Of a stretch of DNA of 64,000 bases, positions 27,305-37,294 are shown in pieces. This DNA is from Piromyces finnis. Its lineage: Eukaryota > Neocallimastigomycota > Neocallimastigomycetes > Neocallimastigales > Neocallimastigaceae. The translations under genes and the position numbers were made by a program. The first letter of the stretch is position 1, and each line of letters starts with the position of its first letter. The stretch spans positions 1-64,000 of the forward strand of contig MCFH01000016.1 in NCBI GenBank assembly GCA_002104945.1. Direction: 5' to 3'. The notes below the pieces were generated by a model that worked only from the letters and a program-made list of their open reading frames with translations, had not been told where the DNA came from and did no database searches.

Positions 27305-27690
27305 AGAATTATATAAAAAATATCAACATACCATTTAATAATTATAGAGGAATAATGAAAATTTAATCCATTTAATAAATTATAGAGGAATAATAAAAAT
27401 TTAATCCATTTAAACATTTATTATATATTATTAAAAAAAAGTCTCTTTTAAATATTTATTATAAAAATCAATAAATATATATGTATCTTTAAATTTTAGT
27501 ATTTAAAAAATAATAATAAAATAGAAAATAAAATAAAATATAAAACTATAAATTTATAAAAGTAATATATATAAAATTCACTTTTTTGGGAAAAGTAACC
27601 AACCAATTTATATCTTTTTAATTATTAAAATCATTCATATATTAAATAAGCTTTTTAAAAAAATTTTTTTTTAAAAGCTAAAAGCTATCA

Positions 27691-27756
<66 letters not shown>

Positions 27757-27788
27757 TAATATATATAAAAAAAAAAGGATTATAAATA
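27305..27788. other. Intergenic region with (AAT)n array
   Basis: Contains two near-identical ~30-base stretches just after the CotH stop (TTATAGAGGAATAAT repeated near 27343 and 27380), and an AAT array at 27693-27757 ending about 30 bases before the next gene. Confidence 0.7.
27693..27757. repeat. (AAT)n microsatellite
   Basis: About 21 AAT units in the presumed promoter or 5' UTR of the acyltransferase gene at 27789. Confidence 0.93.
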
Positions 27789-28877
27789 ATGGGAAATGTT
27801 GTTGCAATTATAATAGCGATATATTTAATAACATTTATATTTCTTAATTATGCTTATTATATTTTAAAGAAATATTATAAACATATAAAATACAAAGATA
27901 ACGAAACAGGAAATGAAGTTGATATTCAATATAAATTTGCACCTTTAGTTCCAATAGACCATCTTCACTATATTGAATTTGTTGGTATTGGAACATTATT
28001 ATTTCCAATTCGACTTCCTTTTGTCTTACTATCCTATTTCTTACTTAAACTGAATTTAAAACTATTAAAATTAATCTATAAAAATCATGAAAAAAATCAA
28101 TTACACCGAAAAAAATTTGAAAAAGCAACCCATTTCTGGCTAGGAATTTATTTTTTTATAAATAATATTTCCATAGAAAAACGTACCATTCCATTTGAAA
28201 AAATATATAAAAAGTATTTAGGAGAAGATTATGATTTTTCTCAAGAAGATTTTTCTTTATATATAAGTAATCATTTAGGTTACTTAGAAATAGCAGCGTA
28301 TATGAAGGAATATGGTGTAAGTTATTTAATAACTTATGAACTTGTTAGAGCACCTGCTGTTGGTGCAGCTTTAAAAGAACTAGGATCTTTCTTTGTTAAT
28401 AGAGAAAGTAAAGAAAGTAGGGAAGATGTATTAGAGACACTAAAAAAACGTCAACAAGAATTTTATAATAAAAAAAGTTTCATTAGAACTTTAGTATTTC
28501 CTGAAGGAACCACAACCAATGGAAAATATTTGGCGTCATTTAAAAGAGGAACTTTTATTTCTTTATTACCCTTAAAACCATTAATAGTTTTACCCTATGA
28601 TGAATTTCCTTGCTCTACTAATCGTTTTTATTTCTTTATAAGAACAATTTGTACTTTTAGTATAAAAATACCCTATGCTGAATTACCGATTATTAAACCA
28701 ACACCATTTTTATTTGAAAAATATAAAATGCTTGGTAAAGAACAATGGGAAATTTACGCTAATGTTGTTAATAAAATTTATGCAGAAATTGGTGGATTTA
28801 AAGAAACAAATATAAAATTTAGAGATAGAGTAATGTATTATCAAATTGCTGAAGATGGATTTTACAAAAGTAAATAA
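27789..28877 (+). CDS. PlsC-type acyltransferase, LPCAT-like
   Basis: 362 aa, single exon. An N-terminal hydrophobic segment (residues about 4-26) and another at about 62-95 suggest a membrane-bound protein. The PlsC domain covers about 150-300: the H-x4-D-type motif is at 161-167 (NHLGYLE), and FPEGTTTNG at 237-245 with FKRGTF matches the lysophosphatidylcholine acyltransferase (LPCAT) type. Such enzymes transfer an acyl chain from acyl-CoA to a lysophospholipid in the ER or lipid droplets. The motif here ends in Glu (H162..E167) instead of the usual Asp, which could change or weaken activity. The acceptor specificity cannot be told from sequence. Glycerol-3-phosphate or lysophosphatidate acyltransferase are alternatives. 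Confidence 0.85.
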   Translation: MGNVVAIIIAIYLITFIFLNYAYYILKKYYKHIKYKDNETGNEVDIQYKFAPLVPIDHLHYIEFVGIGTLLFPIRLPFVLLSYFLLKLNLKLLKLIYKNHEKNQLHRKKFEKATHFWLGIYFFINNISIEKRTIPFEKIYKKYLGEDYDFSQEDFSLYISNHLGYLEIAAYMKEYGVSYLITYELVRAPAVGAALKELGSFFVNRESKESREDVLETLKKRQQEFYNKKSFIRTLVFPEGTTTNGKYLASFKRGTFISLLPLKPLIVLPYDEFPCSTNRFYFFIRTICTFSIKIPYAELPIIKPTPFLFEKYKMLGKEQWEIYANVVNKIYAEIGGFKETNIKFRDRVMYYQIAEDGFYKSK

Positions 28878-28919
28878 GTAAATTTTTTTTTTTTATATAT
28901 ATATATATGAAAAATAAAT

Positions 28920-28956
<37 letters not shown>

Positions 28957-29644
28957 AAGAAAAAAATTTAAATGAAAATATGTTATTTTGTATGTTAGAA
29001 ATTATTGATTAAAAACAAATAAAGGTATTATGATATTTTGAGAGTCTGCTATTGACTCTCAAATAAAATGGTAAAGTAATATATGAGTTATTCAATAAAA
29101 ATCATTATTTTTTTTTAAGTGTCATGATCGAAGGTTGACTTATCTTTAATTTCTTTACAATAATTTTTTTTTTTTTTTTTTTAGTTTATTATAATTATTA
29201 TTTTTTTCCCTATAATTGATGTTCCATTAATTTTGAAAATATTATAAATATAATTTGTTATTTTAAATATTTATCGTATTCTTTGATATGGGCATAAAGT
29301 TTATATATAAAATATCAAATATAGTTATAAATACTAGGATAGAGAATAATAAATGAAAATAAATATGAAATTGTATAATTTAAATAAGATCTTTTCCAAA
29401 CTTTTTTTTATTATTTTATATTTAGATTTTAAAAACTTTTTTTTTTTTTTTTTAAATTAGTGTTTTTTTTTTTAATTGGTTAGTTATTAATAAAGTTTTT
29501 AATTAAAATTTTAATAAAAAAGGTGGAAAAAATATTATTCACGTTTATTAAAGGTTACTTTTATTTAAAAAAAAAAGAGCAAATTTAAAAGCAAAATAAA
29601 TAAATAAAAAAAAATCTATAAATAAATAAATAAATAGAAAAAAA
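28878..29644. other. Gene-free AT-rich region
   Basis: Includes a 34-base A run at 28921-28954 after the acyltransferase gene, a short inverted repeat at 29038-29065 (TTGAGAGTC..GACTCTCAA), and A/T runs. No gene recognised. Confidence 0.65.
29038..29065. terminator. Small perfect hairpin downstream of acyltransferase gene
   Basis: TTTGAGAGTC and GACTCTCAAA are separated by 8 bases (TGCTATTG). It stands about 160 bases past the stop codon. A role in 3'-end formation or transcript stability is possible but not shown. Confidence 0.3.
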
Positions 29645-30262
29645 ATGATAGAGTTTGATATTAAAAATTTTAAATGGACAAAGGAACTTCCACAAGCTTA
29701 TAATATAGATTCTAATAAAGTTGAAATTGTGACATTACCACATACCGATTTATGGCAAAGAACATATTATCATTTTAGAAATGATAATGCACCTGTACTT
29801 CAAATGGAAACAGACGAAAAATTCTTTTCCTTTACAGTGAAAACTGACTTTACAGAAAGTCATCATCGTTTTGATCAATGTGGTATAGTTATGTATCTTG
29901 ATAGTGATAATTGGTTAAAAGGATCTGTTGAATTTGAAAATGAAAAATTTCAACATTTAGGTAGTGTTGCTACCAATAATGGGTATTCAGATTGGGCAAC
30001 AACTGCTATTTCAGCAGATATAAATGTTATGTGGTATAGATTTAGTCGTAGAAATGATGACTATTGTATAGAGTGCTCACAAGATGGTAAAAACTTTTCT
30101 CAGATGCGTATTTGTCATATGTGGAAGGGCGATGGAACAATTAAATTTGGTATTTATGCCTGTAGTCCTGAAGACTCATCATTTAAAGCTATATTTACAG
30201 ATATGAAGATTGGAGAATGTGAATGGAAGGCCCATGTTGGACAAGCACCAGATGCTGAATGA
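29645..30262 (+). CDS. DUF1349 family protein, concanavalin A-like fold
   Basis: Intact single-exon gene, 205 aa, no signal peptide or membrane segment. The sequence has the DUF1349/COG3506 pattern: FFSFTVKTDF, DQCGIVMYLDSDNWLKGSVEFENE, LGSVATNNGYSDWATT, MWYRFSRRNDDYCIECSQDG, FGIYACSPEDSSF. The family has a concanavalin A-like lectin/glucanase fold; COG3506 is labelled after a yeast enolase-regulation factor but its biochemistry is not established. It is widespread in Firmicutes, so bacterial origin is possible (inference; the lack of introns is compatible). Length matches the whole family domain, so it appears complete. Cytoplasmic location is expected. Confidence 0.88.
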   Translation: MIEFDIKNFKWTKELPQAYNIDSNKVEIVTLPHTDLWQRTYYHFRNDNAPVLQMETDEKFFSFTVKTDFTESHHRFDQCGIVMYLDSDNWLKGSVEFENEKFQHLGSVATNNGYSDWATTAISADINVMWYRFSRRNDDYCIECSQDGKNFSQMRICHMWKGDGTIKFGIYACSPEDSSFKAIFTDMKIGECEWKAHVGQAPDAE

Positions 30263-30288
30263 GAGTGAATAATAATCAATAATAATAT

Positions 30289-30350
<62 letters not shown>

Positions 30351-31206
30351 TTTTTTTTTTTTAGAAATATAAATGAAAATATATTATATAATATAAATAG
30401 TATTAATGGTAGTAGGATAAAAGGTATACATATTACTCTTATATTATTAACAAATTACCTTTTATTGAAATAATAAAGTATTATACATACCTAGATATTA
30501 TTATTTTTTAAAAATAATATTATGTAAATACTGTGTTGTGTGAAAAAAAAAAAATAATAATCTTACCTATTATTTTTGTTATTTATTAGAATCCTTTTTT
30601 TACATAATAATTCATTATTGAATTTTAAGCTACAAATGATCATTAACGCTTAATTAATGATTCTATGTTTATCAATAAAAAAAAATAAATTTGATATTAA
30701 AATTGAATATTTTTTATTATTATTTACTTTATTTATTTATTTTTTTTTATTATCAAAATGATGTAATTTAATCAGAAAATATAGAGAATAAAAGTGATGG
30801 TTATTATAATATATAATTTCAAATTTAAAAATAATGTTTTAATAAGAAACAAAATTATAAAATATGCATATATACATAATAATACATCCTACATCATAAT
30901 ATAGATAGAGTATATCTGAAAATAAAAAAAAAAAAAAACCTTTTTTTTATTTGAAGGTTTTTTAAAAGTTTCTATTTATATATATATATATATATTTTTA
31001 AAATTAATGCTTTATTTTAGTCAATAAAATGAAAAAAATACATTTAAAAATAAATAAAAAAATCATCTTTATCTTTATAATTTTTTAAAGTAATTTTTTT
31101 TTTATTTCATAAAAAAATAATTAATAATATATAATATAAAACCTTTATCTATTTTAGAAAAAAAGAAAAATACACACTTTTAAAATTTATACTTCATTTC
31201 ATTTCA
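30263..31206. other. Convergent intergenic region with AAT/ATT palindrome
   Basis: Lies between the 3' ends of the DUF1349 gene (plus) and the MATH gene (minus). Beyond the inverted AAT/ATT repeat at 30290-30350 only AT-rich DNA is seen. Confidence 0.65.
30290..30350. repeat. Inverted (AAT)n-(ATT)n microsatellite palindrome
   Basis: An AAT array switches at about 30330 to an ATT array, making a near-perfect palindrome followed by a T run, about 30 bases after the DUF1349 stop codon. A transcript would fold into a long A-U hairpin. Confidence 0.9.
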
Positions 31207-32772
31207 TTATTGTATTTCAATATCAGTATCATAAATACAAAGATAGGCTCCTACAATAACTTTATTATTTATCATTAATGATTTATTTGACTCTTTGTCT
31301 TTATATAAATCCTCAGTTTTCATAAATTTTGGGAAATCAATAGACCAATGATGATAATCAATATGCTTTATTGAACTTGAAGCTTATTTATATTTTAATA
31401 GTGACAATAATAAAAAGTAAAAGGTAAAAAAAAAGTAGTATAGAGCAAAATATGAAAAAATTAATAAATTAAACTTGATTTCTTTTTTTTTTTTAATACT
31501 TATAATAAAAAAAAACATTACCTTTAGCTTTAATTATTGAGGCATCATTAATGTTTCGTATAAATAATACACAATTAGCATATACATGTTCCTTTTCTTT
31601 GTAATTAAAGGAATAATGAATTTCTAATTTGAGATGAACGAATCCATTATAATCTGGGCATAATCTAATATACCTTTAATATAAATAGGGTAAATATATA
31701 TATATAATTAACTAAAGGTATTTAATAGTTTTATAATAAAATTTATATATAACTTTTTTTTTTTTTTTTTTTTTTAAAAAAAAATTGTAATAAAATACCA
31801 TTCATTTTTTCCACAAGAAAAATCAGGACTATAGTACCATCCATTTTTAAATTCATTCCAATCATCAATTCTCCATTCATAGTATTTTTCCTTGCTTATT
31901 CTATAAGAATCATCGTTTATTATCAAGCTTTTGATTTTTTCACTGGCCTTTTGTTCTTGTATAATGAAATCATTTTTAACATTACATGCAAAATAATATT
32001 ATATATAAATAAAAAGAAAAATTATAATACAAACCTTTTTCATCACATACACGTAAATATAAACCAACAATAATTTTATTATTTTGAATGAAAGGTTTAT
32101 TAAATTCTTTATTCACTTTCAATAAATCTTCTGTCTTTATGAATTTATCGTCAGTAATTTTATCATTCTTCTTATTAATACGCTTGAAATTTTTAGAGGC
32201 TAATATCCATTTATAAAAATTAGTTTTTTTTTTATAATTGAAAAAGAAATAAAAATATATATTTAATATCAAAAGAATAGATACTCATAAATAAAATAAT
32301 AAATTGTGGAATAATGAAAGCATCTGCTTAACTTACATTTAACACAGTAACATGAAAGATCATCACAATGACGAACAGTAAATACATAATTAACAAAGTA
32401 ATTTTTATCGTCTTTTAATTTGAAACATTTTAAGTTTTTCAATTCAAATTTTACATAACCATCTTCATTTGGATATATTGTTAGTTTCCTATTTTTTTTT
32501 TTTTAATATACAAAGAAATGATTATATCAAAGTTAATAATATAAAATACATAAAATAAAAATAATTTTTAAGTATCTATGAAAAATCCTATTGTAGAAAA
32601 GTTAATCATTATTAATTTACCATTCTATTCCACCAATGAGGAAATTTGGGCTTACACTTGAAAAACTTTCAATTTCATTCCAATTTTCAATAGCCCATTC
32701 ATAATAATTTTCTCCTTTATTTTCATAATAATTATCTTCAAGTTTTATTAAATCCTTAATTTCATCAATATA

Positions 32773-32809
<37 letters not shown>

Positions 32810-33416
32810 CAATAGATTTAAGTTATTTAAACATTGAAATTTTTATTATACCATTTTTTTTTGTGTGTGTGTGTGTTTAATAAAATATAGTAATTATTAG
32901 ATAAGATTATAATTTAAATTTGATAAAAATTCTAATATTATTTAATATTTCTGACTTACCTAATTTATCGTTATTATAAACACAAAGGAAAACACCAACT
33001 TTAATTTTGTCATCTTCAACTAAAGGATTAATATAATCTTCATATTCTTTTTCTGATATTTCCAATTTATATCCCGAATGATTACAATTATTAGTATTAT
33101 TAAAACTATAAAGGGAAGAAGCTAATCATGATATATATAAAATAGTATTCAACGATAAAATTATGTAATAAGAAATAATTAACATAATTGACTATCGAAA
33201 TGGTTATAAAAAGTATGGTAGAAATGAAAAAAAATATTTACTTATAGCCTTAAATTTTGAGGTATCTTTATAATTACAAAAAGAAAAGACAGCTTTAATG
33301 CAAATTCTTTCATTATCATTCTTAATTTTTTTATTTTTTAAGTAAAGAGTAAATGAGTCATTGTATGAATAAATTTGTACAACCCTGAATTGTTTTATTA
33401 ACGATATATATTAAAT

Positions 33417-33454
<38 letters not shown>

Positions 33455-33943
33455 AATCAATAATGCTTCGCATAACAATAGATATTTTTAATGTTTATTA
33501 TTAATAATAACCAGTTGTCAATTACCATTCTTGACCACAAAGAGAAAAATCAGGACTACTTATTTCATCATAATTTTTAATGAATTCTCCAAAGTTATCG
33601 ATTTCCCATTCAAAGTAGTCTTCACTTATTATCTCGTAGTCATTGATACTAGAAGAACTCTTTTCCAATAGTTCTTTTTTTAATTTATTGATATATTGCT
33701 CTTTTTTAATTTTATATAAATTAGTATTAAAAATAAATACACATTGTCCATTAATTGAAAAAAAAGAATATAAATATAAAATGTATTAACCATTTATCAA
33801 TTATATATATATATATTTTAATATTTATTAAGGTTATAGTTTATATATATAAATTAACATTTCACAATATATGTACTACTATTTTTAATTATAAATAATA
33901 CTTTTCATTTTAAAAATTTAAATATACCTTTTATTTCTGACAT
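31207..33943 (-). CDS. Triple MATH-domain protein, 10 exons
   Basis: 484 aa rebuilt from ten exons: 33928-33943, 33526-33700, 33242-33384, 32960-33121, 32621-32777, 32337-32488, 32035-32199, 31799-31955, 31522-31673 and 31207-31382; the sum is 1455 nt, exactly in frame with a stop. After a 5-aa start exon, the protein is three MATH (TRAF-C-like) modules, each coded by three exons with the same phases. Each starts with a Y-F/Y-E-W-x-I-D/E motif (YFEWEIDNFGEF, YYEWAIENWNEI, YYEWRIDDWNEF), then SPDF/SPNF, G..EW, and ends near a NNKIIVGLYLRV-type strand. MATH domains bind peptides, often as ubiquitin-ligase adaptors or deubiquitinase partners. No BTB, RING or protease domain is visible, so the role is unknown. 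No signal peptide; intracellular. Confidence 0.82.
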
Positions 33944-34919
33944 GACTTTTTATATAATTGAATAAACTGTTTTTGTTTTATATACAATATTTATATATTT
34001 TAATTTAAATTAATATTTTTTGAAATATCTAAATAAATAATAACCTACATAATTAATGAAAAGTTTTTATATTTTTACAATTCATATAATAGTATAATAA
34101 AAAAAGTTAAGATAGATGAACTAGGAATAGAACAAAAGCAATAAGTATTTTTCAGTGTTAAAATATTAGTATTTTATATTTTATATAAAAGGAATAATAT
34201 TTATTAAAAATAAAAAATAAAAAAAAAAATACCTGCTGCACAGAAAAAAAAAATATATTAAATTTTTTATAGCCATATTAAATTTGTAGAGTTTTTGCGA
34301 TCATGCTTTTATATAATGTAATACAGCGTTGAAATTAAACAGTTTCAATAAATTTATGGGTTAAAGAGGCGATAATAAAAATATTAACATAATCAGTAAA
34401 GTTTATCATAAGAAAAAGCAAAAAAACAAAAATAAAAGAATTATATTCACAAAAGCACCAAGTAGTTTTTTTTTTTTTTTTATTTATTTTATTTTATTTT
34501 ATTTTTCTCTTGTGTGTAAAGTTTATTTGAATTATTCAAAAAATATTCTTTTTTTCTTTTTAAAAATAATTATATATTTGTAGGAAAAGAAAAAAAGATA
34601 TATAAATATTGAAATTTTATATTACTTTCTTTAATAATAATATTAAAATGTTAATATGAATTTGATTATTGATAAAAACGTATTAATTATATTTATGATA
34701 TGATTACCAAAAAAAAAAAAAAAAAGAAAAAAGAAAAAAGAAATAATAAAAAAAGAAGACTGTCGTATTTCATTAATAAAATGTAAATCAATATCTCAAA
34801 ATGCAATTTACTTTTTGCTAATTATTATTATTATTATTTCAATATTTAGTAATTTAAAAAAAAAATTAATGTATTTTAATTTATATTTTTATAATATATT
34901 ATCAACATGTTTTTTTTAA
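33944..34919. other. Gene-free AT-rich region
   Basis: Upstream of the MATH gene and downstream of the low-complexity protein gene. Only AT-rich sequence with A and T runs. Confidence 0.65.
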
Positions 34920-36119
34920 TCAATATTGTTGTTGTCCACCATATTGATTGTTTCCATATCCACCTCCATATGGTCCATTTTGTTGCTGTCCACCATATGG
35001 GCCACTTTGTTGTTGATTACCATAACCGTTTCCATTTTGGTTACCATAGCCATTTTGTTGTTGGTTACCGTAACCGTTTCCATTTTGGTTACCATAGCCA
35101 TTTTGTTGTTGGTTACCGTAACCGTTTCCATTTTGATTGCCATATCCATTTTGTTGATTTCCATAACCATTTTGTGGATTACCATAGCCATTTTGTGGGT
35201 TACCATAACCATTTTGTGGATTGCCATATCCGTTTTGTTGATTACCGTATCCATTTCCATTTTGGTTACCATAACCATTTTGTTGGTTACCATATCCATT
35301 TCCATTTTGGTTACCATAACCATTTTGTTGGTTACCATAGCCATTTCCATTTTGATTACCATAACTATTTTGTTGATTACCGTAGGAACCATTGTGTTGG
35401 TTACTTCCATATTGTCCATTATTTCCATTATTACCTCCATATAAGTTTTGTTGACTAGAATAAGATGAATTTGGCTTTGAGTTTGGTTTACTACCACCAG
35501 TTGGCTTGCTACCACCACCAGCTAACATATTTAATAAGCCTGATGATAAACTTTGAGCAATACCACCACCGTTTGGTTTATTTCCCCCTGAACTTTGATT
35601 ATTTCCTTGACTACCACCAACGACTGCTGCTCCTAATAAACTAGTTAAACTACCTAATGCAGAATTTGGTTTACTTGAATTTGAATTTTGTGGTTTTGAA
35701 CCTGGATTAATTAAATTTTGAATGGCCCCCATGGCATTTGGATCGTTTAAAATTGAACCTAAAAATCCAGAATTTGAATTTTGTTGTTGTTGTTGGTATT
35801 GATTATTACCATTACCATTATTATTGTTCTTCTTTACCTTCTTCTTTTTTTTAATACCTGAGACAAGTAATTTAAATGCAGAAGTAAAAATGGTTTTTCC
35901 AATACCACGTTCACCTTGAACTTCAACTTGTTCAACTAAGCCTCTATTTTGAGCTTCATTCATAGTTATTATATTACCGTTGGCATCTTCAATATAATCA
36001 CCATCATCATCTGTAATATATTCATATTCACTTTCATTGTCATTATTATTAAAATTACCTGGTGGTGGATAACCTCCTTGTGGATAACCTCCTTGTGGGT
36101 AACCTGGCATTTGATACAT
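34920..36119 (-). CDS. Q/N/G/Y-rich low-complexity protein with GYGNQQN repeats
   Basis: 399 aa, single exon, no signal peptide. N-terminus (1-22) is Pro/Gly/Tyr-rich with PQGGY repeats; 26-60 is acidic (EYEYITDDDGDYIEDANGN); a Lys run is at about 91-97; a Gln run at about 107-112; the middle (about 118-215) is Ser/Asn/Gly/Leu-rich; the end (about 230-399) is tandem GYGNQQN and GYGNQNGN units plus a few GYGNPQN. Such composition is prion-like and often drives phase separation. The PQGGYPPPG start resembles prodomains of fungal metacaspases, and a metacaspase gene lies 1.2 kb upstream on the same strand, but no caspase domain exists here. Function not recognised. Confidence 0.72.
   Translation of the reverse strand: MYQMPGYPQGGYPQGGYPPPGNFNNNDNESEYEYITDDDGDYIEDANGNIITMNEAQNRGLVEQVEVQGERGIGKTIFTSAFKLLVSGIKKKKKVKKNNNNGNGNNQYQQQQQNSNSGFLGSILNDPNAMGAIQNLINPGSKPQNSNSSKPNSALGSLTSLLGAAVVGGSQGNNQSSGGNKPNGGGIAQSLSSGLLNMLAGGGSKPTGGSKPNSKPNSSYSSQQNLYGGNNGNNGQYGSNQHNGSYGNQQNSYGNQNGNGYGNQQNGYGNQNGNGYGNQQNGYGNQNGNGYGNQQNGYGNPQNGYGNPQNGYGNPQNGYGNQQNGYGNQNGNGYGNQQQNGYGNQNGNGYGNQQQNGYGNQNGNGYGNQQQSGPYGGQQQNGPYGGGYGNNQYGGQQQY
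34960..35400. repeat. In-gene minisatellite coding GYGNQQN/GYGNQNGN
   Basis: Tandem units of 21-24 bases (minus strand) that combine into about 45-base higher-order units. They keep the reading frame of the protein at 34920-36119, so copy number can change without breaking it. Confidence 0.9.
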
Positions 36120-36925
36120 TTTGTTATTTATTTATATAAATGAATTTAAATATAAAGTTTTTTTTTTTTTTGCTTGTCTTTCTTAAAATATGTAAATATA
36201 TATTATTGATATATTATAATAATTAACTATCTCTTTTAATTATTATTTTTATTTTTAAAATAATTTTTTATTTTTTAGTGTTTATGAATTTTCTTTTTTT
36301 TTTAAAAGTCTTTTTTTTTTTAAAAAAAAAAAAGAAATATAAATTTTATTAATTAAAACTTTAAGATTATCTAAATATATATAATTTATTGGCATTTTTG
36401 ACAAAATAATTTATTGAAAAAATGTTATTACATTTTATTACATAATGTATTATTAATTATGGGGAAGGTTTTTTAATAAAAGTTTAAATAATAATAATAA
36501 TAATAATACTTTTTTTTTTTTTTTTTTATAAAAAAAGAAAACTATATTCATTTTATTTGTAATAAAAGTTTAAAAATCCTATTTATCATAATAAATTATG
36601 ATTTCAAATAAAAGTTTTTATGAATAATCCTTTGATTACTTGTTAACAATTATAATATGCATTAATAATATTTTTAATTAAAAAAATTCCTATCTATCAA
36701 TGTATAATAAACAATGTATAAACGGGATGTATTGTAATATCAAAAGTATAAAAAATGATAGTGAATTATTAAATGAACTATACATACGAAAATATTATAA
36801 CATAAACCTTTAAAGCTTTAATATTGTTAATATTTAATTAATATTCAAATAATAAATAAAAAAAATATATAATAATTTTGTTTAATGTATTTATTAATGT
36901 ATATTATAATTATAATTATAATTAC

Positions 36926-36965
<40 letters not shown>

Positions 36966-37294
36966 TTTCTTTTTTCTTTTTTTTTTTTTTTTTTTTTTTT
37001 TTTCTTTTTTCTTTTTTTTTTTTTTATGTAAAAGTATAATAACAATAACAATAATATTTTGCAATAGTTTAAAAGATTTCGTTGAAAAAAAAATTTTTTT
37101 TTGTTGTTAATATAGTTAATATATACTTGATTTTACGACTTGATTTTACAATATTAACAGGAATACGATTAAAAATTGATAAATAATGGATAAAAAGTGT
37201 TTATAAAGTTTTTTTTTAATAATAATAAAAAAATAAAAAAAAAATAAAACAAAAGAATTATTTGTTTTATTTATTAAAAAAATAAAACCTTCTT
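36120..37294. other. Gene-free region with T-rich tract
   Basis: Between the low-complexity gene and the metacaspase 3' end. Holds a short AAT array near 36488 and a 75-base T/C tract at 36951-37025; nothing coding. Confidence 0.65.
36951..37025. repeat. Poly-pyrimidine (T-rich) tract
   Basis: T runs punctuated by single C in a TTTTTTCTTTTTTC pattern, preceded by an AT dinucleotide run at about 36924-36949. Confidence 0.9.

Noticed and set aside
28921-28954. A34 run after the intronless acyltransferase gene as sign of a processed retrogene
   Set aside because: A runs are common throughout the window and no flanking direct repeat around the gene was found.
34907-35518. Long open frames opposite and out of frame with the GYGNQQN repeats
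   Set aside because: They are shadows of the repeat: regular 21-24-base units keep all frames open.
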